Shown one piece after another: positions 31,620 to 43,562 of a DNA stretch of 64,000 nucleotides. Each line of letters begins with the position of its first letter. The first letter of the stretch is position 1. The notes under the pieces were generated by a model. It ran no database searches. It was not told the DNA's origin and saw only the letters and a program-made list of their open reading frames with translations. The DNA is taken from positions 606,799,501 through 606,863,500 of the forward strand of contig CM057456.1 in assembly GCA_016271365.2 (NCBI GenBank), in the 5' to 3' direction. This DNA comes from Neoceratodus forsteri (Eukaryota; Chordata; Ceratodontiformes; Ceratodontidae). The translations under genes were made by a program, and so were the position numbers.

Positions 31620-31700
31620 TGACAGCTTACTGTAACCACTACAAGCCCATTGGTTGACACTGTTGACCAATGGGCTTGCAGTGTGCACTGTAAGCTGTCA
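31620..31700. repeat. 35-bp-arm hairpin
   Basis: TGACAGCTTACTGTAACC ... CAAGCCCATTGGT (31620-31654) is the inverse of ACCAATGGGCTTG ... GTAAGCTGTCA (31666-31700), with a few mismatches and an 11-base loop. The last 13 bases of each arm next to the loop match perfectly. Confidence 0.85.
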
Positions 31701-31779
31701 TTCACAACTTTGTAAAATTGATTACACCTACAATATGGTGTTGGATATAAAATACTTTTTTGTTATATTTGTTATTCAT

Positions 31780-33880
31780 TTATTTTAAAACTGATAATCA
31801 GAAAGGCACACTGAGCCAAGGCTTGTTTTCAGGTGCAACTCTGGGGAAAGGAAAGGGACTAAAATAAAGCATACACAGCTGTAATGAAGTGCTGCAAAAT
31901 AAAGTGCAAACAGTGTACAATTCAACATGGTAAAGTGCAAATAGCAAATAACAAATAACATGTGATGGAAGTTGATGCTATGGGCAATACCAATGTCCAA
32001 TTAAAGTTTCAACAACAGGTTGAGACAATTCAGTGCAGCAGCAATAGAGACAATGACTGATCCCAGGAGGGGACCCATACGAGGGGTGATAAGGGCACCA
32101 AGGGGGCAGGTCAGGTAGGGAGCTAACAGGACTAGTAGGGGGCAAGGAGGAGTTTTAGCTGGTGCATAAGGGAAACAGGGAGGAAGAGAGACAGAGAGGG
32201 GAGGAGAGCAGGCCCCAGAGGGAGGGAAGCTGATAGGAGAAGGTTGACTGATCAGCACAGGTGTGAGAGTGGGGAAGGGAGAAGATGCAAGGATTCCCAG
32301 GATGGAGGGAGTATGAAGCAGAGAGAATGGGTGAGAAGAGTGTGGATAGGTAAGAGAGTAGGGACCCAAACCAGTATTTGGAGATAAAGGAGGAGCAGTG
32401 GGACTGATGACGTGAGTGTGGGGGGGGGATTGTTTGGGAGGAGTACAGGAACAGAGGTACATACAAGGAGGGGGGAGTTGGTAGCATAACAAAAGGCGTT
32501 ATAGACGGTGTTCAGTCTGGCATGGGAACTGTATGGGGTGGTACCATAAACCACCTTTGCATGGTCAAAGACCAGGAGCACCACTTTGTTAACCAGCAGC
32601 AGGTGGACCTGGAGAGACTGGCAGTCATTGTTACATATAAGGCACCAATCTTGGGGTGGAGCTTGGAGTGGACAGTATCAATGTGGGTAGAGAAATCAAG
32701 CCTGCTATCAAGTCACACAGTGAAATATTTGAAGGAGGGAACAACTTCAAGAGGGATGCCATCCAGAATGGAAAAGGCAGGGAGGGGAGCAATCCAGGCC
32801 AGTTTCTGGCTAGTGCCAAAGGTCTTGGACACTGTTTTTTTTAGTGATGACTCAGAGTTGGCTGGAGTGGAACCAGAGCAAGACATTGTGAAAGTCTTTC
32901 TGGAGCAAGAATGTGATCTATGGGTGGTGAGAAGACTTAACACTAGACTTTCTGTTGGGGGCACACTTGTCCCAGATGGAAATAAACTTACAATGGAAGA
33001 GGGAGAGGTCCATGTCCATGTCAAGGGTAGACAGGATGGTGGACTGATGAACTGCAGCCAGGTCCTTCACTAGACTGTTTTTTTGTTAAGTGATTGGAGG
33101 GTCCTGGACCAGATGTCCTTGGGTGAGGAGGGGGGCACTGGACTTTCCTGACACAAAATGTTATGCAGTGGTAGCTACAGGTGTCCAGCACAGTACCTCT
33201 TGTAATTATGCGGTGGGGGTCGGAGAAAAGAACCCAGACCAGGAAGGTGGGGATAGAGGAGTGTGGTTTGAGCAGGGTGGGGTCTGTAATGAGTTGTGTG
33301 ACATTTAGGGATTCAGCCCTGAAAGAAGTCATCCTGGAGGCAGAGTAAAAAAAAAATTAATATTGAAGTCCCCAAGGAGGATGAATCCACCAAAGGAGGA
33401 CTGCGAGGTAATGGCAGATGGTGAGTTGACCAGTGAGAAGGGAAAGATTTTAGATGAGGAATAAAAACCCCAAGGAAGATGGGTGGGGTGGAGGGAAAAG
33501 AAAGTTTAGTGAGGAGAAACTCATGAGAGGAGAGTACAGCCTCCCTGAGAGTGATGGTGCAACAGAACCTCTAGTGGATATAGAGGGCAAAACCACAACC
33601 ATATTTGCCATGGTCCTGCCTGTAGTGGTGGTAGTCAGGGAAGGCCAGGCAAGAATCAGGAATTCTGGAGGAGAGACAGAATTCCATGATACAGAGGCAG
33701 TCAGGAGAGTGTTAAGAAACCCAGACATTATGCAGATCGATTTTAGGCCGGAGGCTCCTAGCACTGAGGTGAAATATGTTAAGGCCTCTACGAGATAATG
33801 AGGGGGAGTGGGGAGGAGGTGAGGGACCAGAATTTGGTTCCACATCACCAGAAAGGAGGAGCAGGATTAAGAGACAGAGG
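31780..33880 (-). mobile_element. L2-clade LINE, minus strand, decayed
   Basis: On the minus strand the text includes endonuclease pieces near 33880-33030 (RAESLNVTQLITDPTLLKP, PTFLVWVLFSDPHRIITRG, CITFCVRKVQCPPP) and a C-terminal reverse transcriptase piece (PSFKYFTV near 32715, DHAKVVYGTTPYSSHARLN near 32560). The 3' end is near 31780 with an AATAAATGAATA-type tail. The central reverse transcriptase core is missing, so an internal deletion is likely. The 183-residue plus-strand frame 32522-33073 is antisense to it. Confidence 0.72.
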
Positions 33881-34450
33881 ATGAAGTATAACTTACGTCC
33901 CCAGGCTGGGTGGGGGGACAGGACAGAATGGTAGAGGAACTTCAGATCCAGGGAGGGGAAGGGAAGGAGACCGGGGTGAATGAAGAGCTATGTTAACAGT
34001 GAAACCTAAACTTGATAAATATGAACAGTACCCATCCTCTGGATTTGTTAGAATAAATGGAAAGGGTTCCATGTTTGAATCATTTTTATATTTAGCCAAC
34101 CATCTAGAGTTTTATTTTTGCTGTGCCACTTTTGACAGTTCTGTTTATTTTTATCAAAAATTCTCAGCCTGTTAGTATTAAGTTTGTATTCCAGTGGTGC
34201 TAACAAGTGAGACTAAAATAAATAACCCATGCCCAACTTACTTCACTTGTTTTTGAGATGTGTGATTCATGACAGAACACATTTATTCTCTGTATATTTC
34301 ACCATTTCATCAACTGCTTGCTTTGCAGAAGGTGTTGCTATTAGTTTTAACCAGTACTCAGTAAATCTACAGTATTATCGATCAGAAGCTAGATCCCTGC
34401 AGTACCTAATTCAGCTCTTGCCATCCATTTGCTTTTTTGCGAGCCCTGAT
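33881..34450. other. no recognisable feature
   Basis: No coding or repeat signal recognised between the L2 and the PLE flank. Confidence 0.35.
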
Positions 34451-34634
34451 TGGGTATTCCAGATTGGGTAACTGCTTTGCTTTAATTTCATTGGCTGAAT
34501 AAGTGAGGCAGAGAATGCCATTGGATTCACTCTGGTTGAAGAGTGTATCTGTCTTTTTGCCAGAGCAGTGTCAAAGGCTGAAGAGCATCTTACAAGAAAA
34601 GAGAAAAGCGTGATGTAAGGGAATTTAAAGTGTA

Positions 34635-34972
34635 GGTAAAAAAAGTTAATCATATCATACACTATAGATTTAATCCAGTACTGGACCATCCTATGATTGT
34701 CGCCGACCAGTAGATCTCTGTCCAAACCAAGTTTACTCCAAACTCAATCCAGAATGGCTCCATCCTAGTACCTTTTGTATTACATTTGGTAAATGGGATA
34801 TTTAGCTTTATGGATGATCATATTTAAATGTTGCACGTGTGATGACTTGTCACTTCCTGATGACGCACCTGCCAGTGCGAAATTGGTAGAGGGATAGGGT
34901 TGGATGTTGCTGTTGGCGTCCTTTTCAAAAAAATTTCCATGTGTTATGTGCAGAACCTGGAGTGGTGATGAT
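34635..34972 (+). repeat. PLE left terminal repeat (X then Y)
   Basis: X begins GTAAAAAAAGTTAATC and ends CATCCTAGTAC. Y begins TTTTGTATTACATTTGG and ends near GTGATGATATTTTTT. Both modules recur at the right end in the opposite order. Confidence 0.85.
34857..34888 (+). ncRNA. hammerhead-type motif in left PLE terminal repeat
   Basis: CUGAUGA (34857-34863), an extra C, stem II GCAC-CUGCCA-GUGC, GAAA (34879-34882), then UUGGUA. The copy at 39286 has CCGAUA at this last position. The two together suggest an ancestral CCGGUA, which would give a 2-bp AC/GU stem III and an A at the cleavage site. Stem II is perfect here. Confidence 0.6.
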
Positions 34973-35385
34973 ATTTTTTTATTATTGCCATTGTCTTGCT
35001 ATTTCATGCACGCTCTGAACAGCTGGAGCTGTGGTTAGATTTTTGGCACATTTTTGTATTTACTTGCTCGCTGGGGTTTTGCAACACTGACTTTACAAGT
35101 GATAGATGCCATATATCCATGGGAATAACAGTCGGAAAACTGCTACAAAATAAATGGGTGAATGAGAACAACGAGCTGTGCAGCAGTGATATGTGAGTAA
35201 TTTGAGCTATTGGATATCTTTTTGCCGTTTTTGCTTAAATTAGCTGAAACGTGCTGTTTTTTCGGTTGAGCAATTGGATTGAAATTTTCTGATAGCGAAC
35301 TCGCAACTGCTTAAAAACAGTCGGTAACTTGTATCCATTGACTGCCGTACTGTTCTCTTTTTAAATTGTGGATTACGAATTGGGA

Positions 35386-38300
35386 ATGTCCACCACTTCA
35401 TTTGGGGACATTAACCTAGGAGCAATTTTGGGATCGTTTTCTAACAGAGTTTTTTCCAAAGCAGGGGAACAGGATCTCTTTACTACTACTACAGAAGAGG
35501 ACAATACTTCTATTGTTACCTCAAATGAGTCAGGCTGATTACAAGAGGTATTGCCAAATATTAAAACTGCATTCTTTCTTTTAGAAAGAGCTATTATTTG
35601 AGGTAGAAGACATTACTGTGGGAAAATAATTTTAGAGACCTATTTGAAGGTAGGCTGGTCCCTGAGAGGCCTGAGAGTCATATAAAACCAAGGATATGGA
35701 TGGGAACATGAGGTTTTCATTAAAGACTGGCAGAATTCACAACAGATAGGTACAGATGCCTTGATGCAAACCATTATTCGTGATTATACAGCACAACAGG
35801 ACAAGGTCAAAAGGGATACTGAAATTAAAGAAACAGCAGTACTTGAATACAAGGATAATCCTGAATTTGGGACATTAGAAAAGAGGCTAAAGGAGAATAT
35901 ACAAAGAGCAAAGAATAAAATTAAACAAGAAAAGCTCTTCAAGTTTGTGAGGGATCATAAAGATTATCTCCTTAATAGGGTATTTGATTGGAATAAACCT
36001 GCAAGACAGCCCAGGAAATCAGGACCTAATAGAAGGGGAGGATTTTTTCGATCATATGAACAGGATTTGTATCAAGCCCCTAAATCAATTTTAAGAAATA
36101 AGAACAATTCTCCAACATACATGTCTAATAGTGAGTCTAAGCAAGAAGATTCAAATATTTATTTTCACGAGGATCCAGAACCATATGCACCACCAGGACA
36201 GAGGTGGGTAACATTCCGGGCCCAAGGACATCTTATCAGCCAAGGGAGAGGTGGGACATCAGACACAGCAGGAATACGAAAACCCACAAGGCAGGGTAGA
36301 GGTCAGAAAACATCGGGCAGGGTTCTTGACAGGGGAGGCGCATTTGAACCAGCGCGAGGATATAGTAATATTTCAGTAACACCTCTTACAAAATCTCAGT
36401 TGGAAGTACTACAAAAGGGATTGAGTTTCGTCAGAACACAGGATATAAATCCATTTGAATTACATTTGGATCTGTGTAGATTTACTGGAGATTTAAACCT
36501 TAAAGTACATTTTGCAAAATCTGAGATGTGCCATGGAATTCCAGGTGGTACCCCCTCCCCGGAGAAGAATTACATCAAGGGAGAGATGGAGGGGTAAGAC
36601 ATTTCCATCTAGCTTCTACCTTTATGCCTCCACAGAATGATGTTGTTAAAATATTTGAGTGAGCTTGTGAACGAGACTTTAAGGCTTTGCAATCTGAAAA
36701 CAGAAGAGCTAGTTTTGTGAATATTAGTTCTGAGGAATCCAATGCGTTGAGAGAATTAGAGAGAAATAAACATTTGGTTAGCAAGCCTGCAGATTAGGGT
36801 GGTTCTATAGTTGTGATGTCTGAACAAAAATATACCAGTGAAATGTTAAGACAGCTTTCTGATGAAAACTTTTATTTAAAACTAAAAAGTGACCCGGTAC
36901 CTAGATTTAAGCAAGAAATTGATACATTTCTGAATGAGGCAATGCTCAGTGGAGTTATTTCAACACAAGAACTGAAATATCTAACTGTAGAATACCCCAT
37001 TAGAGCAAGTTTGTATGCAGTACCTAAGATCCATAAAGATAATAAAAATACTCCAGGACATCCAATAGTAGCTGGAATAGGTTCCCTAACAGAACTACTT
37101 TTTTTATATGTAGATGCATATATTAAGAATGATGTCCGCACACTGAGGTCATATGTTAAGGATACAACAAAGATGCTCAGTGTGTTAGGGGAGATGCAGA
37201 CAGAAAGAGACTGTTATTTGATGTCCATGGACATTACGGCATTGTATACTAATATTCCACATAAAGCAGCACAAGATGCATTGGATTACTGGCTGTCATT
37301 AGACAGAGACATTGTGGAACAAAAGAAACAGTTTTTGTTGTCATGTGCTGAAAATGTGCTGAATAAAAGCAGCTTTATGTTCCAAAGTGAACATTACCTG
37401 CAGTTAAAGGGGACGGCTACGGTGGCAACTTTTGCTTTCAACTATGCCAACCTTTTTCTGGGACTATGGGAAAGAACAACAGTCTATGATGTTGATAACA
37501 ATCCTTTTCACCATAGGACTGATATTTGGCATCATTTTATTGACAACATATTTTTGGTTTGGAAAGGCACACTGGAGGAAGTGGGCGATTTTGTACAGTA
37601 TTTACAGGATTGAAATGAGAACCTTAGGTTCTCTGGGCAGAATAGTCTAGTGTCAGTCTCCTTCCTTGATTTGTTGATTAGTGAAAAAACAGATGGAACT
37701 TTAAGTACTACTCCGCTTAGGAAGAAGACTGACCATAATTCTTTGTTATATTCCTCCAGTTGCCATCCCAGACACATGGTAAAAAATATCCCCAAAGCCC
37801 AGATGTTAAGAGCTAGAAGAAATTGTACTAGTGATGCAAATGTTTTGGTACATGGTTTAGATATGTGTATATGATTTAGAGAGAGAGAGGTTACAGTTAT
37901 GATCTTGTTCAAAAAGCATTTGAAGATGTGCTTGCAACCCCCAAGGAAGACCTCCTTCAAGGGAGGGCTCCCAAAGAAGATTAAAACAAGTGTATGCAGT
38001 TCATTACCAACTACACAAGACAGTCTGGCAGTATTCATAAGATTCTCCATCAGAACTGGAATATTCTACAGAATGAGCCTTTACTTAAGGAACACATAGA
38101 AAAGAAACCCCAAATTGTGTATAGGAGAGGTACAAATCTGAAGAACATCCTGGTAAACAGCTACCGACCAAAGGTTATGAATGAAACAGAGGAGGTTGTT
38201 ACTTGGTTACCCCCCCCCCCCACACACACACATGGTAATTTTCCCTGTGGTAGATGTAAGGTTTGTCCAGAATTGCTGAGAACAGATACTTTTAGTACAT

Positions 38301-38635
38301 GTAACAGCACAGGTATGCACAAAAAGCGGGAATTTTTTAATTACTCCAGAGAAAATGTTATTTATTTAGCAACATGTAATTGTGGGGCATTCTACGTGGG
38401 ACAAACCTCTCATCCGTTTAGACTGCGAATTGGAGAGCATAATCGAGCTGTGATGTGTGGTAATCAAAGAAATGCATTGGCACAATATATTAAACATTTT
38501 GAAGTTGGTGCACATAAGTTTAAATTTTGTGCGATTGAAAAAATTAGACTGGGCCATAGAGGTGGCAATTTGAGAGATAGACTGTTACACAGAGAATCTT
38601 TTTGTATCTATACATTGGGGGCTTTGATACCTTAA
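35386..38635 (+). pseudogene. PLE polyprotein: reverse transcriptase plus GIY-YIG endonuclease
   Basis: Probable start ATG at 35386 (MSTTSFGDINLG). The frame at 35761-36597 has a basic linker and the PLE block NISVTPLTKSQLEVLQKGLSF. The reverse transcriptase (36600-37880) has PKIHK at about residue 71 of the frame from 36813, MDITALYTNIPH at 139-150, KGTATVATFAFNYANLF, and the catalytic box changed to FIDN (residues 242-245) where PLEs have YIDD. Stops lie at 36660, 36795, 37611 and 37872. The frame at 37994-38635 has a CGRCKVCPE zinc-binding motif and GIY-YIG parts VIYLATCNCG, FYVGQT, the R of RLRIGEH and its EH pair. The endonuclease is intact, the polymerase is not. Confidence 0.88.
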
Positions 38636-39201
38636 TGGTAAATTGAAGTGATGGCCTGCATAAAGAAGAAAAACAAATAAGGTTACAATATAAGAGAATA
38701 GGTGTTGCTGACTATGCATTAATATATTGTATATAACAGAAATAATGGATTTTTTATTTCTCTTTTTCACAGATGGTGTTAATTGAATACCTGAGTACTT
38801 TAAGCACCTGAAGTTATAGTTCAGCAGCTAAAACAGGACTCATGAGAACTGACTCTTTCAGTCCCTTGGGTTTGCTCTTTTCATTTTTTTAATTTTCGGT
38901 AATCCTGCTTAGTAATGATACATTTTGGTTATTAACATTTAGAAGTATTAAGAAATGTCTGGTGCCCCTGCTTTGTATACAGCTACAAATAGATTTGATT
39001 AATTGTTTTTTTCCCTTGAGTAAAACGTAATATGATAACATGCTTTTAGCATAATAGACTTGATATAAGTACACATGAATTGGTATAATGCAACTATAAT
39101 GTAAGTTTAGTAGTGCAAAATGAAGTTATCTGCTGGAACTCAGTGACTACTGAGGCAGAATAATCTAAACATTTAAATAATTGATATTTTTGTTTTTAAA
39201 C
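38636..39201. other. PLE 3' untranslated region
   Basis: Sequence between the stop codon near 38633 and the right Y module. It is AT-rich with no further frame of note. Confidence 0.5.
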
Positions 39202-39551
39202 TTTTGTATTACATTTGGTAAGTGGGATATATGGCTTTAAGGATGATCGTATTTAAATGTTGTATGTGTGATGACTCGTCACCTCCTTATGACACGCCTG
39301 CCAGTGTGAAACCGATAGAGGGATAGGGTCGGATGTTGCTGTTGGCATCCTTTTCAATACATTTTCCATGTGTTATGTGCAGAACCTGGAGTGGTGCTGA
39401 TATTTTATATTTTTGTAAAAAAAAGTTAATCATATCATACACTACAGATTTAATCCAGTACTGGACCATCCTATGATTGTTGCTGCCCAGTAGATCTCTA
39501 TCCAAACCAAGTTTACTGCAAACTCAATCCAGAATGGCTCCATCCTAGTAC
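39202..39551 (+). repeat. PLE right terminal repeat (Y then X)
   Basis: Same modules as at 34635-34972 in reversed order but the same orientation. The Y copies match from TTTTGTATTACATTTGG through TGTGTTATGTGCAGAACC, and the X copies through TTTAATCCAGTACTGGACC to CATCCTAGTAC. Confidence 0.85.
39286..39317 (+). ncRNA. hammerhead-type motif in right PLE terminal repeat
   Basis: CUUAUGA replaces CUGAUGA (39286-39292). An imperfect stem II (ACGC or CACGC with GUGU), GAAA (39308-39311) and CCGAUA follow. The core G change should inactivate it. Confidence 0.5.
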
Positions 39552-39599
39552 TTTACTGCACATATTGGTTCAGATTACTATCATTTACTATTTCAAGAA

Positions 39600-40062
39600 T
39601 TCCTTTTCCCATGCCGCATATTGTAACTTGTGTTTCCATTTTATATCCCTGTTGTTAAAGCTACGGATAATGACAGTGTTACCCTTGACACCCACTCTAT
39701 CTCCTCCATCTAGTTCTAGATCCCTTACTGCATCCTTGTCAGGTGTTCTATTATATACCCCTTCTGTTGGTGATTTACACTTTTCTTACAGCTCTAACCA
39801 AGATGGAGTCAATCTTGCTGTTTTGAGATTTTATCCATACTGCCTCTAATGTTTGAATGCTACCCTTCACATATATAGCAACCTCTCCTCCTCTTTTTGC
39901 TGATTTACACATACAGTGTGTACCACTCCATTTCTTTACTCCATTTATCATTTTCTTTTTGCAAAATGTTTTTATTGGGTTTTCATATACTACATTCAGA
40001 ATATAGGTATGCCTACCTAGCCCAGACAAGAGCCTCCCACACATACAGTTGTATGTGGGCAT
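39600..40062 (-). pseudogene. LINE endonuclease fragment, CR1-like
   Basis: The frame on the minus strand from 40062 to 39775 contains AKRGGEVAIYVKGSIQTLE, the GGGVALYVK block of LINE endonucleases, followed by decayed sequence to about 39600 (RTPDKDAVRDL-like). Nothing upstream or downstream of it is clearly recognisable. The subfamily is uncertain. Confidence 0.55.
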
Positions 40063-41059
40063 TATACATACTCTATAATAGTCCCTTTTTCTCTGTACTC
40101 CCTGAGTACATCATCCATTCTGCTCATTAAATTCTCCACTCTTGCACTTGATAAACAGCAACCAATCTGTTCTCTGTGTCCCTTGTACAGTATGTACTGT
40201 GTTATCTACAAATGTAGTTATAGTGCCACTAATGATAAAGTCTGCCTAGAGTCTACAGCCATCTCGTTTGCCCTTTCCCTTTCTGTAGATACATTCAAGG
40301 AGTCACTGCCATTGAGTTAACTACTACTGCCTCAAAAGTATTTTTTTGGCCTATTAATGGTTGGAGAAGCCCTCTTCCCTTCTTTGTCTCTTTTCCCCTG
40401 CAATGCTTCCAATCATCTCATGCTCAGATTATTTCTGCTCTCTTTCCTTTTCTCAATGCCTATTTGACTTTCCCTGATATCTACCAGCTCTAACTCTGTA
40501 ACTTTTTCCCCACCCCTGCACACTCAGCTAAGATCTTCTCTTCTGCTCTCTGGTCAAATGCATCCTTCCTAGTCTAGCCACCCGTTCCTTAACCTTCTTG
40601 TGACAGAGAGCTCCTGCCACTCTTGAAGACTGATCTTTTCTTAAATCTGTTGCAACAGTTCTTCTATTTCTTAGCCTAATCTATCCTTTACAAGTTCTAG
40701 TCCATAAGGTTGGCTACCTATGGGCACCCCCTTCCCTTTCTTGACTATGTTATAGTGTCCTCTTTAATCTTCCTTTTCCCTTCTCAGGTCCTCGTACAGG
40801 GAGGTTATTGTTGTGACCTCCGAGCTGATATAAAACAACAGGCTGTGTTTATCATTGTTGGATTTAGTATGTAATAGCACTATGTCATAAAATACCTTGA
40901 TGTATATACCTTATGTTTATGAAACCTGTAAATGTTGAAAATACCATGACACTAGGTGTTTTTGATAATGGTAAAAAGTACTAGGTGACTATTATAGAAA
41001 TTAAGTTAGTTGTACTATTTAAGATTCATGTAAATTGCTCTAAACTGAACAAGTCTGAA
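40063..41059. other. no recognisable feature
   Basis: Possible LINE remnant continuing from 39600-40062 on the minus strand, but no motif is clear enough to call. Confidence 0.35.
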
Positions 41060-41450
41060 ATGTCATGGCGATTTGCATATATTCCATGATGCTTTGCATT
41101 TTGGAAGTATGTATGATGTTGTATTTCTTTGAAACTTGATTTGTTGCCAGTGCCCTTTGGGGTAACCCTTTTTTCATTGATTCTGCATTGAGATTCTTTG
41201 TCTATAGCTTGTTTTGTTTTGTTTTTTCTTTTTGAGCCTCCACTACCCAAGCAAACAAGGCCCAAATAAGGATGAAGGGTTTTCACTTAAAATGTTTAGA
41301 TCAGAGATCAGTGTCAGTAGCTGAGTAAGTGCAGAGAAAGGACATACATAGTCTGTTGTTGCAAACTGATGTACTGAAGAAGGAATATGACATTGCTGAA
41401 GCTTATTTCCTGTATTTTGAATAAACATCACACAGAGATTGTGTGTTGAA
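41060..41450 (+). repeat. fourth copy of the hammerhead-repeat family body
   Basis: GGCGATTTGCATATATTCC, ATTTCTTTGAAACTTG, GCATTGAGATTCTTTG and TGAGCCTCCACTACC match, in order, the plus-strand copy at 28470-28600. Further right, CTGAAGAAGG and AATAAACATCAC near 41375-41432 resemble a PLE-type tail, but no complete hammerhead core is visible. Confidence 0.6.
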
Positions 41451-42612
41451 CCTGAAGTTCGGTGCCTGGTCCATCTGTTATCCCACAACCCCTCCACACT
41501 CCTGTCCTGCTCCAAACTATGCAGACATAGGACTACTCCCTCCTCCACGTCTTCCTCTGTTATAAAAACAATGGTTGGAAATGGACCATTCTGACTGGCT
41601 GACTGCATTCTTAAAGAGTTATATTAAAGTCTGGAAGCCGTCATATACAATAGGTCCATTTGAATTTTAACTATGAAAACATTTATTTAGAACAATGAAA
41701 ACATTTTACTTTAGGATAGCATAATGGCACTCAAATGGTTGGGTTGCCATTGTTAATCTAACTAGACGGACATAAGACACTTTGCTGTGCTTCATGCCTC
41801 ATGACCACCTAGGGATAGCTTAACAGACAGTAGGCTAATCCCCAGACATATCTGAATGCTTGAGTAAATGTGTCACTTGTCCCACCTCAACAAAGAAACT
41901 TTATTTTACCCACAAGATTAAAATGCCAGCAAGTCAAATTTAAAATCAAGGCACAGTACAACATTTCACACCAAAAAAACATCATTAACCCAACACCGAA
42001 ATTTATAAGTGCAATGTTTTAAGGCTTTGCCCCTTTTCTCTAAATTTAGTGAACTAGTTATAGTTTATTTAATCCTTTACCAAGATCATGTTTTGAATGC
42101 CACAACAAATTTTCAGCGTACATGTACCACAGTTATGATGCAACACTGTTAACAATACAAAAATTGATGTCAATGGAGGGAAGGCAGTTATGCCAGCAAA
42201 AAAAAACCTTAGGCAACTCCTAATGCATATGCAGCATTGAAATACACCAGTTTCATTAGGCAGTTGCATAACAGGTTAATGCACACAGCCAGCTAAAGGT
42301 CAATCAGTAAGATATTTAATATACATTGACCAGGTTATAATGTAGTTCCTAAACTCTAAAATCCCAGCTGTATACAAATACGAGCCACTAAATCCTGCAA
42401 ATTAGTCATGACAGTTTATAACACTCCAACATCACAGGAGCTAGTCTTGTCTACTTAGACTCATGCTATGTTCATTTAATATGCAGTTTAATTCTGAGTA
42501 AGAAAATTTGAAGCACTGTAAAAAAAAAAAGTGGTGCATATACTGAGCATGACGCAGCTGATGGCAATTTCTGTATCCCTGTCCTACCTCTTTACCTTTT
42601 TGTTAAAGTCTA
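41451..42612. other. no recognisable feature
   Basis: No coding signal or repeat recognised. Confidence 0.4.
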
Positions 42613-42653
42613 CAGACACACACACACACACACACACACACACTCGCACACAT
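42613..42653. repeat. (CA)n microsatellite
   Basis: An almost pure CA run with one CTCG interruption near 42642-42645. Confidence 0.95.
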
Positions 42654-43525
42654 ATGCTGTTGTGTCTCCTTGTGTGGTCAGGAACAAGAAATACAAAAAC
42701 AAACTGTATCAGAACTGGCCGAGGCATCAGTAAAAGATGGCTGCTTAATAAAAAGGGATGATGCTGCCCTGGTCCACTGACAGATTGTCTATTTAACAGT
42801 CTAGAGTTAATTTTATGCATGCAGCTTTTAGGTCTGTTGAATATGTATACATTGCAGGCAGCACAGAAATGGATTTTGCTTGCAATTCATCCTAAACCCA
42901 TTACCAGCCAATAATCGGAAATCAATTTCAACTACACTGCCTGTTTCATGGCATTAATTTGAAGGAATTCTGAGAAACCTCAAGTTGTGTTTGTTTTGTT
43001 CAAATGGTAAAATACCCCTTTTCACCAGCACTGACCTCATGCAAGCAAACGCAGCTTCAATATAATCTGCCACAAAATTATATGTCTGCAAGGTACTGAA
43101 GGAAGCGTCTGCATGATAACCTTCCTGACCTCAAAATCTCTGACTCATACTGTTATTAATTAGAACTCAGCCTTTACATTTCACGGGGGTACTCCATCTA
43201 CAGTGTGCGCCTGAAGAAATGGAAAATTGGAATGCAGTATGCAGCTGCTGGTGATGTTTTCTGCTGAGTGTGAGTGTCACCTGGCTTAACTGTTTATGTT
43301 CAAGGTTCAGACAAACTGAAATAAACAAGAGTTTGGATCTATAATTCTAAAGAATGTCAGAAGTCACCCTGAACTGGAAAATCATAAAGCTACAGTACTG
43401 AAAGGGTATTGCTGCTTAGATGTGCAGATAAGGAAAATATTGTAGTTATAAAATTATCAAGGAAGAAGCTTTGGTGAACTAAGTAAGGTCAAGAAAACTG
43501 ACTTTTGTTGATTTCCTCTTTTTCA
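42654..43525. other. no gene; unique-looking sequence
   Basis: No transposon motif or repeat found. The sequence is balanced in composition. It may be single-copy DNA, possibly with a conserved non-coding element, but nothing here proves it. Confidence 0.35.
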
Positions 43526-43562
43526 GGTACAGTACAGTACGGTACAGGTACAGGTACAGTTC
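43526..43562. repeat. (GGTACA/GTACA)n short tandem repeat
   Basis: AGGTACAGTACAGTACGGTAC followed by AGGTACAGGTACAG. Confidence 0.9.

Larger units (their letters stand above)
34635..39551 (+). mobile_element. Penelope-like element with terminal repeats and GIY-YIG endonuclease
   Basis: A 4.9 kb plus-strand PLE. The left end is module X (34635-34771) then module Y (34773-34972). The right end is Y (39202-39413) then X (39415-39551), all in direct orientation. The body encodes one long gene (35386-38635) with a PLE reverse transcriptase and a C-terminal GIY-YIG domain. Each Y carries a hammerhead-type motif. Direct terminal repeats of this kind, from tandem copies, are characteristic of PLEs. 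The gene has several stops and at least two frame changes, so the copy is dead but not ancient. Confidence 0.88.

Noticed and set aside
32522..33073. 183-residue open frame on the plus strand
   Set aside because: It is antisense to the decayed L2 at 31780-33880 and has no motif of its own.
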